Source: Bacillota bacterium (GTDB lineage: Bacteria > Bacillota > Clostridia > Acetivibrionales > DSM-27016). Taken from it: DNA of 64,000 nt. The DNA lies in the NCBI GenBank assembly GCA_023390115.1, contig JAEWDM010000024.1, positions 1-64,000 on the forward strand, written 5' to 3'. Below, in pieces: positions 25,289 through 33,625 of this stretch. The position numbers were made by a program, and so were the translations under genes. Numbering within the stretch: the stretch's first letter is position 1; the number at the start of each line of letters is the position of its first letter. The notes under the pieces were generated by a model. The model was given only the letters and a program-made list of their open reading frames with translations, was not told the DNA's origin and did not search any database.

Positions 25289-26880
25289 CGGTTATTCCTG
25301 CCGATCCGATATATGCCCAAAAGGATATCCGCAAAAAAGCACTGCGTGTGGCCCCATACTGCCGGGTTTCCACCAACTCCGAGGAACAGCTCGACAGCTA
25401 TCAGGCACAGATAGAATATTACACCGAAAAAATCGCCGCCCAGCCCGAATGGACCATGGTGGATATGTTTGCAGACGAGGGCAAATCCGCCACTTCCACC
25501 AAAAAGCGCAAGGATTTCCTGCGAATGATCAAAGCCTGTGAAAAAGGCAAGGTGGATCTTATCATCACTAAATCGGTATCCCGCTTCTGCCGGAATACGC
25601 TGGACGGTCTTGATTACGTCCGCAAGCTCAAGCGAATGGGCGTCGGGGTTTTCTTTGAAAAGGAAAATGTCAACACCCTTTACATGGACAACGAGATGAT
25701 CCTCACTTTCATGATGAGCCAGGCGCAGGCCGAGAGTGAATCCATGAGCGGCAATATTCGCTGGGGCCACCGCAAGAACTTCAAGGACGGCAAAGTTTAC
25801 TACCACTACGCAGGCTTCCTCGGCTACTGCAAGGGTGAGGACGGTCTGCCGGAAATTGACCCGGAGGAAGCGGAAATTGTGCGTAGAATATTCTCCCGCT
25901 ATCTGGTCGGGCACAGCGTAGCAAAAATCATTAAAGATTTGGAGGCAGACGGCATCAAAACGGTGCGTGGCAAAGCAAAGTGGAATGACGGCGTCATCCG
26001 CGGGATGCTCAGAAATGAAAAATACATTGGGGATGCCTTGCTTCAAAAGACTTACATCGCAGACCTGTTCACCCGACAGTCCAAGAAAAACAACGGTGAG
26101 CTTCCCCAATATTATATCCATGACTGCCATCCTGCCATCATCGACAAGCTAACCTTCCAGCGGGTACAAGAGGAAATGGCACGGCGGTCAAGCCTGAGAA
26201 AGGTCAGTGCAACCGCCAAAACCGAGCTTGCCAAATACAGCGGCAAGTATGTGCTGACCGAACTTTTATCCTGCGGGAACTGCGGAAGCCCCTACCGCCG
26301 TGTCACATGGACGAGGCCGGAGGGCAAGAAAATTGTCTGGCGGTGCATCAACCGGCTGGAGAACGGCAAAAAGTTCTGTAAGGATTCCCCTACACTGGAG
26401 GAAAGCCGAATCCACACCGCCGTGGTTTCTGCCATGAACGAGATGTTCAGCCTGAAGACCATGAAATCTCTGCTGCAGGACAGCATCCTGTCCGCCCTTT
26501 CGTGGAACAGCGGAGAAACAAGCATCGCAGCAATCGACAGCAGACTGTCGGAGCTGCGGGTACGGCAATATGAGCTCCTCCAACTCGCCGCATCTGTGGG
26601 CGCAAACTCCACCCAATACGATGAGGACTTGAACAAAGTCAGCATAGAGTTTTCCGCACTGGTCTCAAAACGCAACGAACTGGAAAAGAAACAGCAGGGC
26701 GCCGCACAGGCAGACAAACGAGCCGAGCAGATCGCCGCCGAGCTGGACAAAGTAGACACTGGAATCACCTGCTTTGACGAACTAACGGTGCGGCAGCTCA
26801 TCGGCGCCATCAAAGTGCTGAGTGAGGATAAACTGCTTATCCGTTTCAAGGATGGAACGGAAATCGAGCAGATTATGTAA
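25261..26880 (+). CDS. large serine recombinase 3
   Basis: 539 residues. Catalytic Ser37 lies in APYCRVSTNSEEQLDSYQ. VSRFCRNTLDGLDYVRKLK follows, then the Recombinase domain (about 200-300), the zinc ribbon CGNCGSPYRR ... C..C, and a C-terminal coiled coil ending in a beta segment LLIRFKDGTEIEQIM. It starts within recombinase 2 with GGAAAGGAG upstream. It is similar to but clearly distinct from recombinase 1, as in CcrA/CcrB-type pairs. Confidence 0.95.
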   Translation: MPATATKKVTVIPADPIYAQKDIRKKALRVAPYCRVSTNSEEQLDSYQAQIEYYTEKIAAQPEWTMVDMFADEGKSATSTKKRKDFLRMIKACEKGKVDLIITKSVSRFCRNTLDGLDYVRKLKRMGVGVFFEKENVNTLYMDNEMILTFMMSQAQAESESMSGNIRWGHRKNFKDGKVYYHYAGFLGYCKGEDGLPEIDPEEAEIVRRIFSRYLVGHSVAKIIKDLEADGIKTVRGKAKWNDGVIRGMLRNEKYIGDALLQKTYIADLFTRQSKKNNGELPQYYIHDCHPAIIDKLTFQRVQEEMARRSSLRKVSATAKTELAKYSGKYVLTELLSCGNCGSPYRRVTWTRPEGKKIVWRCINRLENGKKFCKDSPTLEESRIHTAVVSAMNEMFSLKTMKSLLQDSILSALSWNSGETSIAAIDSRLSELRVRQYELLQLAASVGANSTQYDEDLNKVSIEFSALVSKRNELEKKQQGAAQADKRAEQIAAELDKVDTGITCFDELTVRQLIGAIKVLSEDKLLIRFKDGTEIEQIM

Positions 26881-26894
26881 CGGAGGAACCGACC

Positions 26895-26951
26895 ATGATT
26901 TATATCACAGGAGATACCCACGGGAATCGGGTTGGGCATCGTAACCCTTGA
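26895..26951 (+). pseudogene. start of a metallophosphoesterase gene, truncated
   Basis: With a GGAGG site, MIYITGDTHGN is the exact kind of N-terminus found in calcineurin-like phosphoesterases (the D-x-H metal motif). After 11 codons it runs into unrelated sequence and stops at 26951. The rest of the gene was replaced by the fragment that follows. Confidence 0.6.
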
Positions 26952-27252
26952 TCTGGAGTCCTCCGGAGAGCATTGGGGAACCTTCTTCTTAACACCGAAG
27001 GGCGTCATCGAACAAGGGGGCGAAAACATAAAGCCCGATCAATCCAAGTACCTATCGACCGTATATATCCCTTACGAATACTGGTACACCGTTTCTGTCG
27101 AGCGGGATTTTCATGTGGATTTCGACAATGCACCGGAGAAAGTGGCGGCTCTTCTGGAGCATTGCTATTCGGAACAGCCGGAAATGGAGAAGAACAGCCA
27201 GCAGGCAGACGTCCCCAATTCAAACCAGCAAAACGGGCCGGTTATGAATTAG
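26932..27252 (+). pseudogene. C-terminal fragment of an unknown mobile-element protein
   Basis: About 106 open codons without a ribosome-binding site (GIVTLDLESSGEHWGTFFLT, then YIPYEYWYTVSVERDFHVDF). Protein-like composition and an acidic tail suggest a genuine gene end, joined to the phosphoesterase start at about 26928. Family not recognised. Confidence 0.45.
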
Positions 27253-27311
27253 CGCCGTATTACCCCTGCTTATAACTTCTCAAAATGCAAGGAAACGAAT
27301 GGAGGAACGAT

Positions 27312-27683
27312 ATGAAGCGTATTACAACAGACGAACTTCGCATCATGACAGATCGCGAGGGGCTTATCATTCAGGGGTGCGGCGGTGACCTCTCGGAATG
27401 GGTAAAAGGTATCAATGATATATTGACGCAGGAGGGCATCCTAATAAACGGAGATACTTTCAAAGATGTTTCGGTCTTTGAACATGACGGCTGTACCAAC
27501 CTGCTGTTCTCTATGGAAAATGTGGATCTGGACATAGGAAAGCTCGCCATGTGGCGTCTGCGAAGCCATGAAACCTTTGGCGGCACCTGGCTGAGTGATT
27601 ATCTCCCCAACCGGCTGGGTGTTCATATGGATGAACAGGCTGCGCAACAGGACAGCGGTCTTGCAATGAAACAAAGCTACTGA
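27312..27683 (+). CDS. conserved mobile-element protein of unknown function
   Basis: 123 residues, ATG with GGAGG seven bases upstream. LIIQGCGGDLSEWVKGINDI and LAMWRLRSHETFGGTWLSDY are the most structured parts. I recognise this kind of protein only as cargo of clostridial conjugative elements; its role is unknown. It has no membrane segment. Confidence 0.7.
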   Translation: MKRITTDELRIMTDREGLIIQGCGGDLSEWVKGINDILTQEGILINGDTFKDVSVFEHDGCTNLLFSMENVDLDIGKLAMWRLRSHETFGGTWLSDYLPNRLGVHMDEQAAQQDSGLAMKQSY

Positions 27684-27741
27684 TAACCCTTAGGTAATTT
27701 ATTCCGCGATATATCCTTCCATTTCTATGCGTTTTTACTGG

Positions 27742-27770
27742 AACAGTTCCTGTAAGCAGGAGCTGTTTTA
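27742..27770 (+). terminator. rho-independent terminator
   Basis: AACAGTTCCTG (27742-27752) pairs with CAGGAGCTGTT (27757-27767) with one G-U pair, followed by TTTA. It closes the recombinase-side transcript. Confidence 0.7.
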
Positions 27771-27799
27771 CATACTCGGTTTAAAGGTATAAATTTATA

Positions 27800-27827
27800 T
27801 TGACAAAATTCAAATCAATGCTATAAT
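27800..27827 (+). promoter_or_regulatory. sigma-A promoter of the GPP34/MerR unit
   Basis: TTGACA (27800-27805) and TATAAT (27822-27827) with a 16-base spacer; both boxes are consensus. Confidence 0.82.
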
Positions 27828-27896
27828 TAAATCGTAAGTAGTAAGTAATAAGTGGCAAGCGAATATTAGATAAATTGATATTAGGAGGAAAATACC

Positions 27897-28556
27897 ATGA
27901 AAGACCTATCCTTTACGCAGGAGTTCTTCCTGTGTGCCCTGAAACCAAAGGGCAGCACAACATTAACAAACTCCATTGAAAGCTCTACCTGCCTTCTTGC
28001 CGGAACGCTTCTGGAATTATTAATGGGCGGTTATATTGGGCTTGATGACAAAAACAGAGTGTTAGCCAAGCAAGCATTGACACCTGAGAAAGAGTATTTA
28101 TCTTTCATATACGAATTCATTCAAAACAATAAGCCTATGAAAATAGAAACGGTTGCCGAAAAATTCGCATTTGATTTTAAAAAGCCGGATGAACTGTTTC
28201 GATTCGTCGGCCAATCCCTTGTAAAAGATGATTATTTAGCAGAAGAAAGCGGCAAGGGTTTATTCAAAAACAAGGTCATTTTCATTCCTAATGAAAATGA
28301 AGTGACAAAAGTCATTGAAAAGCTCCGGGCAGAGTTCTTAGAGCAAGGTGATATTTCTGATGAAGTGGTTGTCTTAGGAGCATTATTAAATAAAAGCGGC
28401 CTAATCAAAAAATATTTCTCGAAGTATGAGGTTCAAAAACTCAATGAGAGATTAAAGGAAGTCAAGCAAAGCGAAGCGGGTGTTTTGGTCAAGAGGCTGG
28501 TAGACTATATTGATACATGGATTGTCATCATCAGCGCTTCCGGCTCCGGGGTTTAG
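27897..28556 (+). CDS. GPP34/GOLPH3-family protein
   Basis: 219 residues. The start LSFTQEFFLCALKPKGSTTL, the helix LLAGTLLELLMGGYIGLDDK and the later LTPEKEYLSFIYEFI fit the GPP34 (GOLPH3/Vps74) fold, which binds phosphoinositides in eukaryotes and is found with unknown function in some bacteria. RBS TTAGGAGG. It is followed after 15 bases by a MerR regulator, so they share the promoter at 27800. Confidence 0.8.
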   Translation: MKDLSFTQEFFLCALKPKGSTTLTNSIESSTCLLAGTLLELLMGGYIGLDDKNRVLAKQALTPEKEYLSFIYEFIQNNKPMKIETVAEKFAFDFKKPDELFRFVGQSLVKDDYLAEESGKGLFKNKVIFIPNENEVTKVIEKLRAEFLEQGDISDEVVVLGALLNKSGLIKKYFSKYEVQKLNERLKEVKQSEAGVLVKRLVDYIDTWIVIISASGSGV

Positions 28557-28571
28557 AGTGAGGTGAGCTGA

Positions 28572-28844
28572 TTGTCAAGACAAAGAAGCATGGATGTAAT
28601 AGAAAACGCTGAGTATGTAACAATTGGTGAATTGGTTCGTCTGACAGGTGCTCGTTATAGCACTTTAAAATTTTATACAGAGGAAGGTATGCTTGATTTT
28701 GAGCAGGAAGATGAAAAATTAACACGTAGATATAAAAGAGTGGAAACCTTGGAAAGAATATTGCTCATAAAAAAGCTAAAGGAAGATGGATTATCTATTC
28801 CTCAAATAAAGGAGAGTATCATTGAAATGAAAGAGCGGCTTTAA
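28572..28844 (+). CDS. small MerR-family regulator
   Basis: 90 residues from a TTG start with GAGGTGAG upstream. TIGELVRLTGARYSTLKFYT is the MerR HTH and RRYKRVETLERILLIKKLKE the following helices. It has no effector domain, so it may act as a dimer with another protein or sense nothing. It is co-transcribed with the GPP34 gene. Confidence 0.8.
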   Translation: MSRQRSMDVIENAEYVTIGELVRLTGARYSTLKFYTEEGMLDFEQEDEKLTRRYKRVETLERILLIKKLKEDGLSIPQIKESIIEMKERL

Positions 28845-29032
28845 GCTGTTCTTTTATGGAGGGGGCCCATAAAGGTAAATGGCTGGGCATGAATCCTTCC
28901 GGTAAAATCTATCCATTACCAGCGTGGATATTGATAACATTATAGACAGAAAATCATGGAGCAGCAAATACAAGTGAAGTCTTGTTTAAGCTTAGATTAT
29001 TTGTCCGTTCACATAAATGAAAGGGGTATCGA

Positions 29033-29779
29033 ATGAAACTACGTTTTTTGTGGCAGCAGACCCAGCAAATAACCGGTCTTATCTATGCGGCCATCCGATA
29101 CAATGACAAGTTTCCAGACAAGGATACTTATGTCGGATCAGTTGAATATTCTCTTCCTTTCTCTGGCAAGTGGGTTGTCGCAAATGGAGGCGTAGACGCA
29201 GAAACCTCACATTCATGGGATATTTATCCACAGCGGTATGCCTATGATTTTCTGATTCTGGATGATGAGGTAAGCAGTTATTTCGTAGATGATCAAAATC
29301 TCAACAGCTATTACTGCTACGGCAAAGATGTCCTTGCCCCTGCAGATGGCATTGTTGTTGCTGTCTATGACAGTTTCAGCGACTGCCGCATAATGGGTGG
29401 CGGACAAACAGATCCATCCTCTTCGGATATAGGCGGAAACCGAATAGTGATACAGCATGCGAAATATGAATTCAGTGCTCTATGCCATTTGATGCCTCAT
29501 AGCGCCTCTGTTCAGGTCGGACAGCAAGTGCGGCGTGGTGATGCAATCGCCCGCTGCGGCAATTCAGGCAACACAAGTGAGCCGCATCTCCATTTTCAGG
29601 TACAGAACACAAAGAATTTTTATTTTTCCATAGGATTGCCGATACGGTTCACATCGATAAGAAAATCTCCAATACCGAATTACGAACGGTCAGACCCACG
29701 TCCAACACCAAATTATGAGGATATTGATGATTGCTATATTGCTCGTGGATTGGCGGTGGAGAATAAAACCAAATCATAA
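29033..29779 (+). CDS. M23-family metallopeptidase-like protein
   Basis: 248 residues. The LytM core is present: first zinc ligands in TSHSWDIYPQRYAYDF (H-x(8-10)-D), GKDVLAPADGIVVAVYDS, and the HLH motif in EPHLHFQV. There is no signal peptide or membrane helix, so it appears cytosolic, unusual for a peptidoglycan hydrolase. The 190 bases before it contain no other gene. Confidence 0.8.
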   Translation: MKLRFLWQQTQQITGLIYAAIRYNDKFPDKDTYVGSVEYSLPFSGKWVVANGGVDAETSHSWDIYPQRYAYDFLILDDEVSSYFVDDQNLNSYYCYGKDVLAPADGIVVAVYDSFSDCRIMGGGQTDPSSSDIGGNRIVIQHAKYEFSALCHLMPHSASVQVGQQVRRGDAIARCGNSGNTSEPHLHFQVQNTKNFYFSIGLPIRFTSIRKSPIPNYERSDPRPTPNYEDIDDCYIARGLAVENKTKS

Positions 29780-29828
29780 AACAGAAAGTATCGTTTTATT
29801 GCACTCACAAACAAATATCAGAAAACAC

Positions 29829-29859
29829 TTGACTACCCCCTTGGGGGCTGGCTTAAGAT
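29829..29859 (+). promoter_or_regulatory. MerR-type promoter with 19-bp spacer and dyad
   Basis: TTGACT (29829-29834) and TAAGAT (29854-29859) are separated by 19 bases, the overlong spacer typical of promoters twisted open by MerR proteins. The spacer holds a dyad CCCCC-TT-GGGGG (29836-29847). The gene downstream is itself a MerR regulator, implying autoregulation. Confidence 0.75.
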
Positions 29860-29899
29860 AATCTTGGGAGCAATTAGAATTGTGTTAGGAGGAAAGATT

Positions 29900-30796
29900 A
29901 TGCAGATAAAAGAAGTTTGTGAGAAGTGCAAGCTAACCAAAAAAGCAATAGAATATTATGAATCTAAAAACCTGATACATCCGCAGATACTCGAAAACGG
30001 ATACAGGGATTACAGCGATGCTGATATATCTGTACTGAAAGAGATATCTGTGCTTAGAAAATGTGGCATCAGCATTGCCGATATTGCAGAGATACTAACT
30101 AGCTCAAATAAACCGGCGGCTTTAGCCAAGTGCAAATATATCACGGAATTACGTATGCAGCGTTTGAATCATATACAAAAGTGTATGGACAGCCTAATTG
30201 CTAATTACGATGTAAATCGTGAATTTGACTATCTGCAAACGCATGATGAGGACTTATACACTATAAAAGAGAAATTGGTTTTTGCTTTCCCCGGAAACTA
30301 TGGCCTTTATGTATTTATGCATTTTGGCAGATTCCTGAACGAGACAATTGAATCCGAGGAACAACGAAAATCTTATGATGCTATCGTGCAGTACCTTGAT
30401 CATGTGGATCTGTATTTGCCCAAGGAGCTTTCTGAATTTTTGGAAGCGCTTTTCAATGCAAGTGAAAAAATTGATGCGCTAAAGATTGAGGAAGAAACAA
30501 ACGGAAAAATGCATGAAATGCTTGCTGATACAGACGGTTACTTAGAACGCAACCGGGAAGAAATTGAACAGTATATTGAATTTAAAAGTTCTGATGAGTA
30601 TCAAAATTCCGAAGCAGGCAAAATTCAAAGGTATATATTGGATTTTCAAAAAGAGAGTGGTTATCAGGAAGTTTTAATAGCTAACATGAAAATACTCAGT
30701 CCTGCTTATGCTGAATATTTGAAAAAGGTTGAAGCGGCAAACGACATTATGCTGAAAAAGTTTCCGAAAGCAAAAGATATGTATGAATTAAACTAA
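29900..30796 (+). CDS. MerR-family regulator with long C-terminal domain
   Basis: 298 residues. The N-terminal HTH is QIKEVCEKCKLTKKAIEYYE followed by YRDYSDADISVLKEI. A long helical C-terminal domain (about 110-298, unknown ligand) follows. The ATG at 29900 has TAGGAGGA; an in-frame upstream ATG at 29864 lies at the promoter's transcription start and is rejected. The gene is alone behind the MerR-type promoter, so it probably governs itself. Confidence 0.85.
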   Translation: MQIKEVCEKCKLTKKAIEYYESKNLIHPQILENGYRDYSDADISVLKEISVLRKCGISIADIAEILTSSNKPAALAKCKYITELRMQRLNHIQKCMDSLIANYDVNREFDYLQTHDEDLYTIKEKLVFAFPGNYGLYVFMHFGRFLNETIESEEQRKSYDAIVQYLDHVDLYLPKELSEFLEALFNASEKIDALKIEEETNGKMHEMLADTDGYLERNREEIEQYIEFKSSDEYQNSEAGKIQRYILDFQKESGYQEVLIANMKILSPAYAEYLKKVEAANDIMLKKFPKAKDMYELN

Positions 30797-31285
30797 CAAT
30801 ACTGCATATTCTTTAGGGCGATCACACAGTGGTGGCTCTTTTGGTTCAAGGCAGTAGTCATATCATTGAAATAGGCAATACCTGCAAAGAATCCAATTTA
30901 TTTTGAAAACTTGACATTCCTTTTGGTAAAAAATAAGAAATCTTTTTTCCACGGTGACCACAAAAGGAGAGAATTTAATTCTTTCCTTTTTTCATTATTT
31001 TTTAACATATAAAGCTTGTTTTAATTCTAATTTTCTGATAAATTTTTAGTATTGTACAAGCTTCAGCCATTTTGCATAAGTTTACCGTAATATTTAAATA
31101 TTTTTTAACCATTATAAATAGTACGAAGTGTAAAATGTAAATGCATTAAAATGTATAATAAGATATATAATTATACTTTTAATGGGAAAAAAGAAATGTA
31201 AGTAATTTATGCATATGAAAACAGGAGAAAAAAGTCACATCAGGACTTTTTAAATAAAATAATAACTTCTAAGGAGCTGCACACT
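30797..31285. other. intergenic region at the accessory/chromosomal boundary
   Basis: About 490 very AT-rich bases without a gene. A degenerate copy of the terminator at 11157 lies near 30818-30845. AAAGGAGAGAATT (about 30963-30975) pairs with AATTCTTTCCTTT and is followed by a T run, giving a clear terminator. Right of here, codon use and gene content change to ordinary metabolic genes, so an element end is plausible, but no att repeat was found. Confidence 0.5.
30962..30992 (+). terminator. rho-independent terminator
   Basis: Near-palindromic stem (AAAGGAGAGAATT / AATTCTTTCCTTT) followed by TTTTTTC. It can serve the regulator transcript to its left. Confidence 0.6.
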
Positions 31286-32536
31286 ATGAAAAGAAGTGCC
31301 ATTTTGTGCATAGCCGTATTGGCTATGTTAGTATTAATATCCGCTTCAATTACAGGATGCGGGAAGAATCCGGGTGTTAATCAGAAAGATATTGTAAAAA
31401 ATGAAGCTACCTCTGATAATACTGCTCAGCAGATGACTGCCGAGAGTAACACCAATTCGACTGCCGGGCCTGAAAAGACTGGCGAAAATGAAAGCAGCGG
31501 ATACGATAATGTCGAAAAGGCTCCCCAAAAGGCTGCTATAAAGGCTAAGGCTCTGTATTTAACAGGATGGACCGTAGGAAGCTCCGACAAGGTTCAGCAT
31601 TTTATTAACCTTGCCAAAACTACTGAAATCAACTCGTATGTAATAGATATTAAGGATGAGGACGGCATGGTAGGATATGAGTCTAATGTGCCTGCTGTCA
31701 GAGAAATTAATGCATGGCAGAAGAAGTATAATGCAGACAAGGTTTTAAAGGAATTTCATGACAATGGAGTGTATATAATAGGCAGGATAGTCTGCTTCAA
31801 GGATCCGGTGCTGTCGTCGGAAAAGCCGGAATTGGCAATAAAGCACTCTAATGGGGGCTTGTGGAAGGATAAGAAGAATAAAACATGGCTAAATCCATAT
31901 AATAAGGATTCGTGGCCGTATATTATTGATATAGCCAGGGAAGCTGTTGCTAAAGGCTTTGATGAGATACAGTTTGATTATGTAAGGTTTGCAAATGAAG
32001 GAAACAGAAAAGCGATGGTTTTTGGCAATACCGAACAGGAAAAGTACGAGGTAATAAACGACTTTCTTGCATATGCGCGCAAGGAGCTTCCAGAGGTTAT
32101 CCTATCAGCCGACGTTTTCGGGATAATATGTGAAAGTCCTGCGGACAGGGAGGATATAGGGCAATACCTTGAGCTTGTCGGGAAGGATATAGATTATATT
32201 TCTCCCATGGTATACCCTTCGCATTATGCCGTTGGACAACAGGTAAACGGGGTAAAATATGCAAAACCGGATTTTGAGCCATATGGCGTAGTATATAACA
32301 GTCTGGTAAAGGCAAGGGACAGAATAGCAAAGGTTGAGGGATATAAAGCAAAGATGCGGCCTTATATTCAGGATTTTACGGCTACCTGGCTGGGTAAAGG
32401 ATATTATTTGGAATATGGCCCAGAGCAGGTAAGACAACAAATAAAGGCTGTTTATGATGCAGGCTATGAAGAATGGATATTATGGGATTCTAAAAACACA
32501 TACTCTGAAGAGGCATTTTTAAAAGAGAATAGTTAG
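31286..32536 (+). CDS. lipoprotein with putative glycoside-hydrolase (DUF4015-type) domain
   Basis: 416 residues. The signal peptide ends in a lipobox (SASITGC, Cys about 25), then a Ser/Thr/Asn-rich linker to about residue 85. The catalytic-type TIM barrel shows LYLTGWTVGSSDKVQHF, SYVIDIKDEDG, DEIQFDYVRFANEG and YISPMVYPSHYAVG, the usual pattern of putative glycoside hydrolases (DUF4015/GHL10-like). It is membrane-anchored outside the cell; the substrate is unknown. RBS AAGGAG. Confidence 0.85.
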   Translation: MKRSAILCIAVLAMLVLISASITGCGKNPGVNQKDIVKNEATSDNTAQQMTAESNTNSTAGPEKTGENESSGYDNVEKAPQKAAIKAKALYLTGWTVGSSDKVQHFINLAKTTEINSYVIDIKDEDGMVGYESNVPAVREINAWQKKYNADKVLKEFHDNGVYIIGRIVCFKDPVLSSEKPELAIKHSNGGLWKDKKNKTWLNPYNKDSWPYIIDIAREAVAKGFDEIQFDYVRFANEGNRKAMVFGNTEQEKYEVINDFLAYARKELPEVILSADVFGIICESPADREDIGQYLELVGKDIDYISPMVYPSHYAVGQQVNGVKYAKPDFEPYGVVYNSLVKARDRIAKVEGYKAKMRPYIQDFTATWLGKGYYLEYGPEQVRQQIKAVYDAGYEEWILWDSKNTYSEEAFLKENS

Positions 32537-32544
32537 TCCTGCGA

Positions 32545-33369
32545 ATGAATATACTGAGCTTTTTTGAAGAAAAGATAATGCATAAGGACGGATGCAATAT
32601 ATACTATTGGACATTGCGAGACTCTGGCGGGCCATGGCTTGTATTTTTGCATGGTGCCGGGACCGATCATAGAATGTTTAGCGAGCAGATACCTTTATTT
32701 GCCGGCAGATTCAAAATTCTCCTGTGGGACGCGAGAGGACACGGGTTGTCGAGACCTATGGGAAAGGAATTCAGCATAAAGTTATTGGTTTCTGATTTAA
32801 TCGAAATTATGTGTAGGGAAAAAATAGATAAAGCAACGCTTATAGGCCAATCCATGGGTGGAAACACATCTCAGGAGTTGCTTTTTTATCATCCTGACAA
32901 GGTAGAAAGCATAGTATTGATTGATTGCACCAGTAATACAATGAAGCTTTCATTTTCTGAGAAGCTGCTTATAAATTCTGCACCTATTCTATTGAGGTTA
33001 TTGCCCTGGAAGTATATGGTTGGTTATTCTGCCAGGGTTAGCTCGGTTAAAGCCCACGTTCAAGGCTATCTAAAAGAAGTCTTCCAATTGACAGGTAAAA
33101 AGAATTTCAGCACCATGCTTCTTGAAACTATTGCTTGTATGCATTATGAAAAGGATTATAGAATAAATAGAGCTATGCTGCTTCTGTGCGGCGAAAACGA
33201 TAAGCTGGGCAATATAAAAAAAGCTTCTCAGGCATGGGCTCTGCGCGAGGATAACTGTGAATTTCATTTGATTAAGGACGCAGGACATTGTTCAAATCAG
33301 GATAATGCCGATGAGCTTAATAAATGGCTGAATAATTTTCTAAGCATGTACTATGGAATTTCTCTGTAA
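32545..33369 (+). CDS. alpha/beta-hydrolase fold protein
   Basis: 274 residues. LVFLHGAGTDHRMF gives the oxyanion loop. The nucleophile elbow is LIGQSMGGNTS (Ser). LLLCGENDKLG carries the acid region and AGHCSNQDN the catalytic His. Eight bases after the lipoprotein gene, so co-transcribed. The ribosome-binding site is weak. Esterase, lipase or peptidase activity cannot be resolved. Confidence 0.87.
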   Translation: MNILSFFEEKIMHKDGCNIYYWTLRDSGGPWLVFLHGAGTDHRMFSEQIPLFAGRFKILLWDARGHGLSRPMGKEFSIKLLVSDLIEIMCREKIDKATLIGQSMGGNTSQELLFYHPDKVESIVLIDCTSNTMKLSFSEKLLINSAPILLRLLPWKYMVGYSARVSSVKAHVQGYLKEVFQLTGKKNFSTMLLETIACMHYEKDYRINRAMLLLCGENDKLGNIKKASQAWALREDNCEFHLIKDAGHCSNQDNADELNKWLNNFLSMYYGISL

Positions 33370-33625
33370 AAATACACTGCTTTTGCAATATGCCGATCCG
33401 GATACTGCATGAAAGGCCTGATAGCATTGATTAAAATAAATTAAGTTTTGCCTAAAAAAGGCTTTAAATACTAAAAGAATTGTTGATATTTTCATTCTTT
33501 TATGTTAGGATAGTTAGTGAAAAAATTAACTAAATGTATTGTTTAATAATTTAAAGTGAAGTTTCGAAGCATTGCTATTGCAATTCCGCAATAACATAAA
33601 TAATCTATTTGAAGGGAGAATTTTT

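Noticed and set aside
25126..26130. Long minus-strand open frame (334 codons) opposite recombinase 3
   Set aside because: It mirrors the codon structure of the well-supported recombinase on the plus strand and has no family features.
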